Shown: one piece after another, positions 1 to 7,584 of the stretch
Layout: every line of letters starts with the position of its first letter
Numbering within the stretch: the first letter of the stretch is position 1
Assembly (NCBI GenBank): GCA_046726215.1
Contig: JBKPAA010000008.1
Coordinates: 1 to 64,000, forward strand
Source of the DNA: DASQUK01 sp046726215
GTDB lineage: Bacteria > Actinomycetota > Acidimicrobiia > Acidimicrobiales > VFJN01
DNA: 64,000 nucleotides
Reading direction: 5' to 3'
Notes under the pieces: model-generated
What the model saw: the letters and a program-made list of their open reading frames with translations, nothing else
What the model was told of the DNA's origin: nothing
The model's database searches: none
Program-made: the position numbers and the translations under genes

Positions 1-105
1 GACAGCGGCGACGGGTCCACACCGGGGAGCCACGCCCTGGCCGCCACCATGTCCGTGTCCGATGCCCTGGCCCTGGGCCTCGGGGCCGACCGGCCATCAG
101 CATAA
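1..105 (+). CDS. 3' end of an unidentified CDS (partial)
   Basis: An open frame enters from the left edge and stops at TAA 103-105, giving about 34 residues rich in Ala, Gly, Ser and Leu. No motif can be recognised. It ends 45 bases before the next start, in the same direction as the operon that follows, so it may be an upstream member of it. It could equally be a chance open frame. Confidence 0.3.
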   Translation, partial: DSGDGSTPGSHALAATMSVSDALALGLGADRPSA

Positions 106-150
106 TGATACAGAGTACTGTTGCAGGGCAGCCGGCCACACGGGGGAGCG

Positions 151-561
151 ATGTCAGACGCAGTCGAACGGGTGCTCGACCACCTCGCCATCAGGGAGTT
201 GACGGCGCGCTACAACCGGGCGTTCGACGACGTCGACTCCGAGGCGTGGGCCGACACGTTCACCGCGGACGGCGTCATGGAGTATGGGGGAGGTGCACCG
301 ATCGCTGGCCGCAACGCCCTGGTCAAGATGTCGCAGGCCACCGGCTACGGCTTCGTGCACATCACCACCGACCCCATCATCGAGGTCGACGGCGACCGAG
401 CCACGCAACGCTGCACGGTGATCATCGCCAACCGGAGCAAGGCGCGCGACCGCGTGGCCATCGCCATGACGGGCCGCTACGAGGACGAGCTGGTCCGCAC
501 GCCCGACGGGTGGCGCTTCAAGCGGCGCACGGCGGTCCTCGACGTCAACCCGGGCGGTTGA
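151..561 (+). CDS. SnoaL-like / NTF2-fold protein
   Basis: This 136-residue protein has the size and opening pattern of SnoaL-like polyketide-cyclase or ketosteroid-isomerase-fold proteins: an N-terminal helix pair (LAIRELTARYNRAFDDVD), then alternating strands ending in the conserved DGWRF turn near residue 120. Such proteins act as isomerases, dehydratases or hydrolases on small hydrophobic substrates; the reaction here cannot be read from sequence. I chose ATG 151 because GGGGGAG lies just upstream (142-148); an in-frame TTG at 121 has no ribosome site. It is the first complete gene of a same-strand run with an SDR and a Baeyer-Villiger monooxygenase, which suggests a role in oxidising a cyclic or terpenoid ketone. 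Confidence 0.8.
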   Translation: MSDAVERVLDHLAIRELTARYNRAFDDVDSEAWADTFTADGVMEYGGGAPIAGRNALVKMSQATGYGFVHITTDPIIEVDGDRATQRCTVIIANRSKARDRVAIAMTGRYEDELVRTPDGWRFKRRTAVLDVNPGG

Positions 562-573
562 CCGCGATCCGCC

Positions 574-1362
574 ATGACGATCCGCGGCGCTGCGGCGCTG
601 GTGACCGGGGGTTCGAGGGGGATCGGCAAGGCGATCGTCCGGCAGTTGCGCGACGGGGGCGCCCGCGTGGCCGTGCTCGACCTCGAGGCACAGGAGGGCG
701 ACGGCGACGTGGCGCTGGTCTGCGACGTGGCAGACGAGAAGGCGGTGGTCGAGGGCGTCGCCGCCGCCGCCGAGCGGCTCGGCGGCCTCGACCTCGCCTT
801 CCTCAACGCCGGCGTCGCAGGTCTCGCCCCGCTGCTGGGGATGACCGCCGAGGAATGGGACCGCAACCACGACGTGAACCTCCGGGGCGCGTTCCTTTGC
901 CTCCGGGAGTGCGCCCGGGCGATGGTGGCGTCGGGGTCGGGCGGATCCATAGTCCTCACCGGTTCGGTGTCCGGTTTCCTCGCCGACCGCAAGACGGCGC
1001 ACTACAACAGCTCCAAGGCCGGCGTGGTCCAGCTCGCCCGGGTCGCCGCCGCCGAGCTCGGGCACCGGGGGATCCGAGTCAACGTCATCGCCCCGGGCAC
1101 CACCGACACGCCCCTGTTCGCCCGGACCGACGCCGCGCCGGGCTACCGCGAGGCCGTGAGCGCCCGCACCCCGCTCGGCGGCATCGGCAGCGCCGACGAC
1201 GTGGCGGCCGCCGCGGTGGCCCTGGCTCAGCTGCGCTGGGTGACCGGCCAGGTGCTGGTGGCCGACGGCGGCGTGTCGCTATGCAGCCCGATCGACATCG
1301 CCGACTTCATCGCCCCCACCGGGTCCGACACACGCGGAACCACGGCAGGAGGCCGCCGATGA
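574..1362 (+). CDS. Short-chain dehydrogenase/reductase (SDR)
   Basis: A 262-residue classical SDR, a soluble NAD(P)-dependent alcohol/ketone oxidoreductase. The cofactor loop TGGSRGIG is at residues 11-18, the NAG motif near 78, the catalytic Ser in GSVSG near 131, and the catalytic Tyr and Lys in YNSSK near 144-148. The Asp after strand 2 (VLDLE) suggests NAD(H) preference. The length is typical. The stop overlaps the next ATG (ATGA 1359-1362), so it is translationally coupled to the Baeyer-Villiger monooxygenase. A likely role is to oxidise an alcohol to the ketone used by that enzyme; this is inference from context. Confidence 0.93.
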   Translation: MTIRGAAALVTGGSRGIGKAIVRQLRDGGARVAVLDLEAQEGDGDVALVCDVADEKAVVEGVAAAAERLGGLDLAFLNAGVAGLAPLLGMTAEEWDRNHDVNLRGAFLCLRECARAMVASGSGGSIVLTGSVSGFLADRKTAHYNSSKAGVVQLARVAAAELGHRGIRVNVIAPGTTDTPLFARTDAAPGYREAVSARTPLGGIGSADDVAAAAVALAQLRWVTGQVLVADGGVSLCSPIDIADFIAPTGSDTRGTTAGGRR

Positions 1363-2999
1363 GCACGACAGCCGGTCGACCGACACGCAACCTCGACGTC
1401 GTGGTGGTCGGCGCCGGTTTCGCCGGCCTCTACGCCCTGCACCGCCTGCGGGGGCTCGGGCTCTCGGTACAGGTGTACGAGGCCGGTTCGGGCTTGGGCG
1501 GCACCTGGTTCTGGAACCGCTATCCGGGCGCCCGCTGCGACGTCGAGAGCCTCGAGTACTCGTACTCCTTCTCCCGGGAGCTCGAGCAGGAGTGGGACTG
1601 GAGCGAGCGCTATGCCCCGCAGCCCGAGATCCTGCGCTACATCAACCACGTGGCCGACCGCTTCGACCTCCGCCGGGACGTCCAGTTCGGCACGCGTGTC
1701 ACCGTCGCCGCCTTCGACGAGGCCACCGGTCGGTGGAGCGTCACCACCGACCGGGGCGACGAGGTCTCGGCGCGCTTCTGCGTCATGGCGACCGGCTGCC
1801 TGTCGGCGGCGGCAATCCCGGACATCGAGGGGCTGGGAAGCTTCGGCGGCGACTGGTACCACACGGGGCGGTGGCCACCCGAGGGTGTGGACTTCACCGG
1901 GCGGCGGGTCGGCATCGTCGGCACGGGCTCTTCGGGGATCCAGGCCATCCCGGTCATCGCCGAGCAGGCGGCGCACCTGGTCGTGTTCCAGCGCACGCCG
2001 AATTTCACCCTGCCGGCCCGGAACCGGCGGCTGGACTCCGAGACGCAGGCGGCCGTGAAGTCCGGCTATCCGGCGCTGCGCGACTACGCCCGCAACTCGT
2101 ACGCCGCCATCGCCCACCCGGCACCGACGGAGTCGGCGCTCCAGGTCGAGCCGTTCGAGCGGCAGCGGCGCTACGAGGAGGCCTGGGACGAGGGCGGCCT
2201 CCTGTCGATGACAGCGACCTTCCGCGACCTCATCGTCGACGAGGTGGCCAACGACACCGCGGCGGAGTTCATCCGCGTCAAGATCCGGGAGATCGTGCGC
2301 GACCCCGACGTCGCACGGGTGCTCACACCGACCGACCATCCCTTCGCCACCAAGCGGCCCTGCCTCGACACCGGGTACTTCGAGACCTTCAACAGAGCCA
2401 ACGTCACGCTCGTCGACCTGCGGCGGTCGCCGATCGCCGAGATCATCCCGGCCGGCATCCGCACCGCCGACGCCTTATACGAGCTGGACAGCATCGTCTT
2501 CGCCACCGGCTTCGACGCCATGACCGGGCCCGTGTTGCGGATCGACATCCACGGGCGGGGTGGCCAGGCCCTCAAGGCCAAGTGGGCGGCCGGCCCGCGC
2601 ACTTATCTCGGGATGGCGACCGCAGGGTTCCCCAACCTGTTCCTCGTCACCGGGCCGGGGAGTCCGTCGGTCCTCAGCAACATGATCGTCGCCATCGAGC
2701 AGCACGTGGACTGGATGGCGGGCTGCATAACCCACATGACCGCTAATCGCGTCGACAGCATCGAGCCGACGGTCGAGGCCGAGGATGCGTGGGTCGCCCA
2801 TGTTAACGACTTGGCGAAGGCCACCCTGTTCCCCCGGGCGAACTCGTGGTACATGGGTGCCAACGTTCCCGGGAAGCCGCGGGTCTTCATGCCATACGTC
2901 GGCGGCTTTCCGGCTTATCGCGCCATCTGCGACGACGTAGCGGCCGCGGGTTACCGGGGATTCACGCTGACCCCGGACCAACCCCCGATGCCGCAATGA
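1359..2999 (+). CDS. Baeyer-Villiger monooxygenase (class B flavoprotein)
   Basis: This 546-residue FAD/NADPH enzyme inserts oxygen next to a ketone to make an ester or lactone. It has the FAD Rossmann motif GAGFAG (18-23), the GGTWFWNRYPG motif (47-57), the Baeyer-Villiger fingerprint FGGDWYHTGRWP (about 162-173), and the NADPH Rossmann GTGSSG (about 188-193). Length matches cyclohexanone and steroid monooxygenases. The start ATG overlaps the SDR stop by 4 nt. The gene sits between an SDR and an amidohydrolase, which fits alcohol to ketone to ester to cleavage. The substrate is unknown. The open frame continues far upstream without a stop, but those residues are Arg-rich shadow coding. Confidence 0.95.
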   Translation: MSTTAGRPTRNLDVVVVGAGFAGLYALHRLRGLGLSVQVYEAGSGLGGTWFWNRYPGARCDVESLEYSYSFSRELEQEWDWSERYAPQPEILRYINHVADRFDLRRDVQFGTRVTVAAFDEATGRWSVTTDRGDEVSARFCVMATGCLSAAAIPDIEGLGSFGGDWYHTGRWPPEGVDFTGRRVGIVGTGSSGIQAIPVIAEQAAHLVVFQRTPNFTLPARNRRLDSETQAAVKSGYPALRDYARNSYAAIAHPAPTESALQVEPFERQRRYEEAWDEGGLLSMTATFRDLIVDEVANDTAAEFIRVKIREIVRDPDVARVLTPTDHPFATKRPCLDTGYFETFNRANVTLVDLRRSPIAEIIPAGIRTADALYELDSIVFATGFDAMTGPVLRIDIHGRGGQALKAKWAAGPRTYLGMATAGFPNLFLVTGPGSPSVLSNMIVAIEQHVDWMAGCITHMTANRVDSIEPTVEAEDAWVAHVNDLAKATLFPRANSWYMGANVPGKPRVFMPYVGGFPAYRAICDDVAAAGYRGFTLTPDQPPMPQ

Positions 3000-3020
3000 C
3001 GCGGTGACACCGATGACGCG

Positions 3021-4424
3021 GTGACCGTGCGCCTGCCGGTTCCGCCCCTGCTCCGCCGGCTGTCGACCGACGAGTACCGGCCCCTGCCGTGGCGACGCCC
3101 CGATCGGGAGGCCCTCGCCCGTTTCGGCGACGTCGCCGCGGCGCGAGCGCGGCGCGCGGGGCTCGGGCCGCCGGCCTACGTCGAGGACCGCCGGGGCACG
3201 GCTGCGGCGTTGCGCGCCATCGACGCCGCCGCCGGCGGGGGCTTTTACACAGTGCCCGCGGAGGCGGAGATCGACCCCGCCACTGCGGACGCGTGCTTCG
3301 ACGGCGGCCAGGCATCGGTCGTGGTCGACGTGCAGACCCACCTCGTGAACCCGACCAAGTTCCACGGCCCCGGGGCAGACGCACTCATTGGCTTCCTCAG
3401 AATGGCCGACCCCGACCGCTGGTCCGAGGGCGTCGATCCGGCTCGCATCTCGGCCGCCGAGTGGGCGGCACTGGTCTTCGGCGCGAGCGAGACGGCCGTG
3501 GCCCTGCTCACGTCGCTGCCCGGGCAGTCGCACGAGAACGTCCTGTCCAACGCCGAGATCGCCGCCTGCCGCGAGGTGGTCGATCGCTACGCAGGCGGCG
3601 GCCGGGTGCTCACCCACACGATCGTCCACCCGAACTACGGCCCGGGGGAGATCGAGGCCATGCAGGCTTGGCGCGACGAGCTGCGGCCGTCGGGTTGGAA
3701 GGTGTACACCCTGTGGGACCCGCCCGAGACCGTGCCGCCGGGCGGCATGCCGACAGGCTGGTTCCTGGACGACGAGGCGGTCGGCATTCCGTTCCTGGAG
3801 CAGGTCCGGGCGCTGGGGCCGAGGATCGTCTGTGCTCACAAGGGGATCGGCGGTCCCGTTCCCGGCGCCGCGCCGGCAGGGTCGGATCCCCGCGATGTCG
3901 GGCCGGCCGCCGGCCTGTTCCCGGACATCACGTTCCTCGTGTACCACTCCGGATACGAGCCCGATCCCGACGGGGAGGAGGGACCGCACGAGGCGGCCCC
4001 CGGCCGCGGCGTCAGCCGCCTCGTCGCGAGCCTCGCCGCCGCCGGGATCCGTCCCGGTGCCAACGTGTACGCCGAGCTCGGGAGCACATGGTTCCTCATG
4101 CTCCGCCGCCCCCGCGAAGCCGCCCACGTGCTCGGCAAGCTGCTGCTCGCCGTGGGCGAAGACCGCATCGTCTGGGGCACGGACTCGGTGTGGTACGGCG
4201 CCCCACAGCCGCTCATCGACGCCTTCCGCGCGTTCACCATCCCCGAGCGGCTGCAGGAGGAGCACGGTTACCCGCCGCTGACACCAGCGGTCAAGGAGAA
4301 GATCCTGGGCCTCAACGCTGCCGCCGTCTACCGCATCGACCTGGGGGCAGCGCGGGCGTCGAGGGATGCCGGGCGGGACTGGCTGGCGGCGGCCCGCGAC
4401 GAGTTGCGCATGCGCCTGGCCTGA
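3021..4424 (+). CDS. Amidohydrolase family metal-dependent hydrolase
   Basis: A 467-residue TIM-barrel hydrolase of the amidohydrolase-2 type. The first metal motif is in VVVDVQTHL (His near 107), later His residues occur in HTIVHPN and VCAHKG, and the C-terminal barrel Asp is in WGTDSVWYG (about 385-393). These enzymes hydrolyse, decarboxylate or hydrate small acids and lactones; a lactone or ester cleaving role after the Baeyer-Villiger enzyme is attractive but inferred. The start is GTG 3021, since the ATG at 3013 runs into a stop. This GTG lies in the second copy of a 17-base tandem repeat, and there is no good ribosome site. Confidence 0.85.
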   Translation: MTVRLPVPPLLRRLSTDEYRPLPWRRPDREALARFGDVAAARARRAGLGPPAYVEDRRGTAAALRAIDAAAGGGFYTVPAEAEIDPATADACFDGGQASVVVDVQTHLVNPTKFHGPGADALIGFLRMADPDRWSEGVDPARISAAEWAALVFGASETAVALLTSLPGQSHENVLSNAEIAACREVVDRYAGGGRVLTHTIVHPNYGPGEIEAMQAWRDELRPSGWKVYTLWDPPETVPPGGMPTGWFLDDEAVGIPFLEQVRALGPRIVCAHKGIGGPVPGAAPAGSDPRDVGPAAGLFPDITFLVYHSGYEPDPDGEEGPHEAAPGRGVSRLVASLAAAGIRPGANVYAELGSTWFLMLRRPREAAHVLGKLLLAVGEDRIVWGTDSVWYGAPQPLIDAFRAFTIPERLQEEHGYPPLTPAVKEKILGLNAAAVYRIDLGAARASRDAGRDWLAAARDELRMRLA

Positions 4425-4450
4425 GCCGATCCGTGCAACCCTCGCGGAGG

Positions 4451-5398
4451 ATGTCCCACGGCGCGCCCATGCCCCCCCGCCACCCCAACCAGCGCGACCT
4501 CGCGTCGCTGCCGCGCGAACTGCGGCGGACCACCGTGCCGCCAGCCGTCCGGGCCTGGGTGGAGCGCCGCGCCGGCGTGCGCCTCGTGCGGGTGCGGCGG
4601 CTGGCGGGGGCGTCGTCGACGGCGGTGCATGGGCTGTACACGGCCGACGGGACCCGGCTCGTGCTGCGCCGCTACGTGTGGCCGGGGTTTCTCGACGACG
4701 AGCCCGCTGCGCCCCGGCGGGAGGCCGAGGCGTTGCGGTTCGCTGCGGCCCACTGGCTCCCGGTGCCGGAGCTGGTGGCGGCCGACCTCGCCGGCGTCGA
4801 CATCGGGGACGGGGTGCCGGTCTTGCTCATGAGCTTCGTGCCGGGACGAGCCGTGGCCGATCCCGACACCGGGCGACTTGCCGAGGTTGCCGCCGTCATC
4901 CACGCCAGCGACCCGGCAGGCTTCGGCCACGACTACTTCCCCTGGTACGCCGATGTGACCGTGTCACCCCCGCCGGCTTCACGTCGGCCACGGCTGTGGG
5001 AGACCGCGATCGGGCTGTGGCACGAGGCGATGCCCGCGTACACGCCGACGCGCATCCACCGGGACTTCCACCCCGGCAACGTCCTGTGGTGGCGGGGACG
5101 TGCCGCGGGCGTCGTCGACTGGGCCAACGCCTGCGCCGGACCCCGGGGCTGCGACCTGGCCACCTGCCACGCGAACCTGGTCGATCTTGCCGGCGACGGG
5201 GCGGCCGACGCCTTCCAGGCCGCATACGAGTCGCTCACCGGTGAGGTATTGCACCCGTACTGGGAGATGGCATCGATCCTCGAGAACGGGCCGTCGTACT
5301 GGACACCCCGAGAACTCGCCGCCAGCGAGCCGCGGCTCGCGCGCGCCGTCGGCGCCCAGGTGCCGCTCGCGCCCGAGCCGAACATGCGGCGCTTGTAG
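4451..5398 (+). CDS. Aminoglycoside-phosphotransferase-fold (APH) kinase
   Basis: A 315-residue protein kinase-like small-molecule phosphotransferase. It carries the Brenner motif HRDFHPGNVLW (from residue 203) and the metal-binding VDWANACAGPRGCDLA segment about 15 residues later. Family members phosphorylate small alcohols, sugars, choline or acyl-CoA precursors; the substrate is unknown. ATG 4451 directly follows CGGAGG, which is too close for a standard ribosome site. In-frame GTG 4433 and ATG 4469 are alternatives. It follows the amidohydrolase by 26 nt and closes the catabolic run before a convergent gene. Confidence 0.85.
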   Translation: MSHGAPMPPRHPNQRDLASLPRELRRTTVPPAVRAWVERRAGVRLVRVRRLAGASSTAVHGLYTADGTRLVLRRYVWPGFLDDEPAAPRREAEALRFAAAHWLPVPELVAADLAGVDIGDGVPVLLMSFVPGRAVADPDTGRLAEVAAVIHASDPAGFGHDYFPWYADVTVSPPPASRRPRLWETAIGLWHEAMPAYTPTRIHRDFHPGNVLWWRGRAAGVVDWANACAGPRGCDLATCHANLVDLAGDGAADAFQAAYESLTGEVLHPYWEMASILENGPSYWTPRELAASEPRLARAVGAQVPLAPEPNMRRL

Positions 5399-5441
5399 AG
5401 GCCTTGACGCCGCTAGGCACCCCAAGTTTCGGCTGGGGGCG

Positions 5442-6437
5442 TCAGACGAGCGTCCCCGGATCGACGTTGCCGCCGCACAGCACCACGGCGATGCGTTCCT
5501 CGGGGTTGGCCGCCAGGGCACCGGTCGTCAGCGCCGCGAGCGCGGCGGCTCCCGCCGGCTCGGTCGCCAGGCGCAGCGCGCGCCACAGGCGCCGTTGGGC
5601 ATCGACGACGTCGCTGTCCTCGACGACCACGACCCCATCAGCCCAGGACCGGGCGGCCGCGTAGCCTAACCTGCCGACCCGACGGGCACCCAGCCCATCC
5701 GCCGCGAGTCCGGACACACCGGTGTCGACGGGACGGCCCGCCTGCCAGGCGGCGTCGAGGGACCGGCATCCCCGGGTTTCGACCCCCGTGATCCCGACCG
5801 CCCCCCGGTACCAGCACCCCACGCCCCCGATGAGCCCGGCTCCCCCGACGGCGACGACGACCCGGTCGATCCCGAGACCCGACGCCGCGGCCTGGCGTTC
5901 CAGCTCGGCCGCCAGCGTGCCGGCGCCCTCCAGCATCTCGGGCTGGTCGAAGGCGTGAAGGAACCGCGCGCCCGTGGCGGCGGCGTGCTCGTGGCTGGCG
6001 GCCAGCGCCTCGTCGTAGTAGCCGGGGACGACCTCCACCGAGGCACCCAGCGACCGGAGTCTGTCGAGCTTGACCGGTGCCGTGGTATCGGGCACGAACA
6101 CCGTCGCCCGCACCCCCAACCGGCGGGCGGCGTAGGCGACCGCGACGCCGTAGTTGCCGCCAGAGGCAGCCACCACGCCGGCGGCCGGCAGGTCGCCGAG
6201 GAGCTGGTTGTGCGCCCCCCGCCCCTTGAACGAGCCGGCGTGTTGCAGCATCTCCAGCTTGAGGACCAGCGGCGAGCGTCGGTCCGGAAGCTCGAGGTCG
6301 ACGGGGTCGACTCCGATCAGCGGCGTCTGCCGAACCCACGGACCCAGGCGGTCCGCGGCAGCCTCGATGTCCGAACGAGAGGGGAGCGCCGGCATCTCCG
6401 CGGCCGGCGGCCGGAGGTGGGTGGTGTCAGGGGGCAT
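5442..6437 (-). CDS. PLP-dependent threonine/serine dehydratase family protein
   Basis: A 331-residue fold-type II PLP enzyme related to threonine/serine dehydratase and racemase. The cofactor lysine is in SFKGRGAHN (Lys about 71), the substrate-carboxylate loop is SGGNYG (92-97), and the phosphate-binding glycine loop GGAGLIGG is near 198-205. Such enzymes deaminate Thr or Ser to 2-oxo acids or act on hydroxyaspartate. There is no C-terminal ACT regulatory domain, so it resembles the short catabolic form. The ATG at 6437 was chosen for length; an in-frame ATG at 6395 gives 317 residues. It is convergent with the APH gene and divergent from the GlsB-like gene. Confidence 0.88.
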   Translation of the reverse strand: MPPDTTHLRPPAAEMPALPSRSDIEAAADRLGPWVRQTPLIGVDPVDLELPDRRSPLVLKLEMLQHAGSFKGRGAHNQLLGDLPAAGVVAASGGNYGVAVAYAARRLGVRATVFVPDTTAPVKLDRLRSLGASVEVVPGYYDEALAASHEHAAATGARFLHAFDQPEMLEGAGTLAAELERQAAASGLGIDRVVVAVGGAGLIGGVGCWYRGAVGITGVETRGCRSLDAAWQAGRPVDTGVSGLAADGLGARRVGRLGYAAARSWADGVVVVEDSDVVDAQRRLWRALRLATEPAGAAALAALTTGALAANPEERIAVVLCGGNVDPGTLV

Positions 6438-6593
6438 CGGTGACGAGTCTGCCCGGAGGCGGTGCCGAACGGCCGTGACCGTTGGACCACCACCCAGCGT
6501 GAACGAATCACTGCGCACCGATCGGGGCACACATAGGGAAGAAGCCACTCGACACCGCGGTCGGGGATCGCGGCCGAAAGGGAGAGCAGGAAG

Positions 6594-6893
6594 ATGCTCG
6601 GATTCATCATCTGGATGCTCGTCGTCGGTGCGATCGCCGGCTACTTGGCCCGCTTGCTCGTGCCCGGGCGTGACCCGCTGGGCGTGGTCGGCACCATCGT
6701 GCTCGGCATCGTCGGGTCGTTCATCGGTGGGTTCCTCGGCTACCTCCTCTTCGATAAGGACATAGATGAAGGAGCGCTGCAGGTGTCGGGCGTGATCGGG
6801 TCGATCATCGGCGCCGTGATCGCTCTGCTCATCTACAACGCCACCGGTAGCCGCCGGATGAGGCGTCGCCCGTTGCGCCGGCGCATGTTCTGA
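6594..6893 (+). CDS. GlsB/YeaQ/YmgE-type stress membrane protein
   Basis: A 99-residue membrane protein with three hydrophobic helices joined by Gly-rich turns (LGIVGSFIGGFLGYLLF, GVIGSIIGAVIALLIY) and an Arg-rich cytosolic tail (RRMRRRPLRRRMF). This matches the transglycosylase-associated/GlsB family, short membrane proteins induced in general stress; their biochemical role is unknown. The ribosome site GGAGAGCAGGAAG lies just upstream of ATG 6594. The gene stands alone, followed by a strong hairpin at 6904-6942. Confidence 0.88.
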   Translation: MLGFIIWMLVVGAIAGYLARLLVPGRDPLGVVGTIVLGIVGSFIGGFLGYLLFDKDIDEGALQVSGVIGSIIGAVIALLIYNATGSRRMRRRPLRRRMF

Positions 6894-6903
6894 TCCCCAG
6901 ACA

Positions 6904-6942
6904 CCGCCACCGGCCGATCGGAATCCCGGTCGCCGGTGGCGG
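6904..6942 (+). terminator. Hairpin after the GlsB-like gene
   Basis: A perfect 11-bp inverted repeat, CCGCCACCGGC (6904-6914) with GCCGGTGGCGG (6932-6942), starts 10 nt after the stop codon. There is no U-run, as is common for actinobacterial terminators. Confidence 0.65.
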
Positions 6943-7020
6943 CGTCGCGTTCGAACCCGGATAGGTCGAGTGGGGCATGATGCGGGACGTTCGTGTGCAA
7001 GACGCACCTCAGGAGGATCG

Positions 7021-7503
7021 ATGGCGATCTCGGTCGGTGACCGCATTCCCGACGTCAAGCTGATGACCATGACGAGCGAGGGCATCGCGCCGGTGCAGAG
7101 CGGCGAGGTGCTCGGCAAGGGCAAGGTGGTGTTGTTCGGGGTGCCCGGCGCCTTCACGCCCACCTGTTCCGACCACCACCTCCCCGGCTTCGTGCTGCGC
7201 GCCGACGACATGAAGGCCAAGGGCGTCGACACCATCGCCTGCATCGCGGTCAACGATGTCTTCGTCATGGGTGCCTGGGGCGACGCGCAAGGCACAGATG
7301 ACAAGGTGACGATGCTGGCGGACGGCAACGGCGAGTTCGCCGCCGAGGTCGGCCTGACGATGGACGGTTCCGGCTTCGGGCTCGGTACCCGTTCACAGCG
7401 CTACGCCGCCATCATCGAGGACGGCGTCATCACCGAGCTGATGGTCGAGCCCAGCCCGGGCCTCGACGTCAGCTCCGCCGAGTCGGTCCTGGCCAAGCTC
7501 TGA
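7021..7503 (+). CDS. Peroxiredoxin (Prx5-like)
   Basis: A 160-residue thiol peroxidase that reduces H2O2 and organic hydroperoxides in the cytosol. The peroxidatic site is PGAFTPTCS with Cys 49, in the TxxC setting typical of the Prx5 subfamily. The ACIAVNDVFVMGAW stretch is also characteristic. I see no second Cys at a classical resolving position, so it may be a 1-Cys enzyme. The start is ATG 7021 with a strong AGGAGG at 7011-7016; the open frame 17 codons upstream has no site. Confidence 0.92.
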   Translation: MAISVGDRIPDVKLMTMTSEGIAPVQSGEVLGKGKVVLFGVPGAFTPTCSDHHLPGFVLRADDMKAKGVDTIACIAVNDVFVMGAWGDAQGTDDKVTMLADGNGEFAAEVGLTMDGSGFGLGTRSQRYAAIIEDGVITELMVEPSPGLDVSSAESVLAKL

Positions 7504-7584
7504 TCGTTCAGTGCCCCCGGAGCGGTGCGGGCCCGGCGGCACGCCGCGCGGGGCGTCGACGGTATCGCCACCCGCCGTGCCAGG

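Noticed and set aside
105..1358. Upstream extension of the monooxygenase frame
   Set aside because: The first 418 codons are Arg/Gly/Pro-rich shadow of the SnoaL and SDR genes; the real start is ATG 1359.
2475..4265. 596-codon minus-strand open frame over the monooxygenase and amidohydrolase genes
   Set aside because: Antisense shadow; composition is unlike a protein and both plus-strand genes carry full motifs.
5419..5441. CCCCA/TGGGG hairpin between the convergent APH and dehydratase genes
   Set aside because: Only a 5-bp stem; too weak to call a terminator.
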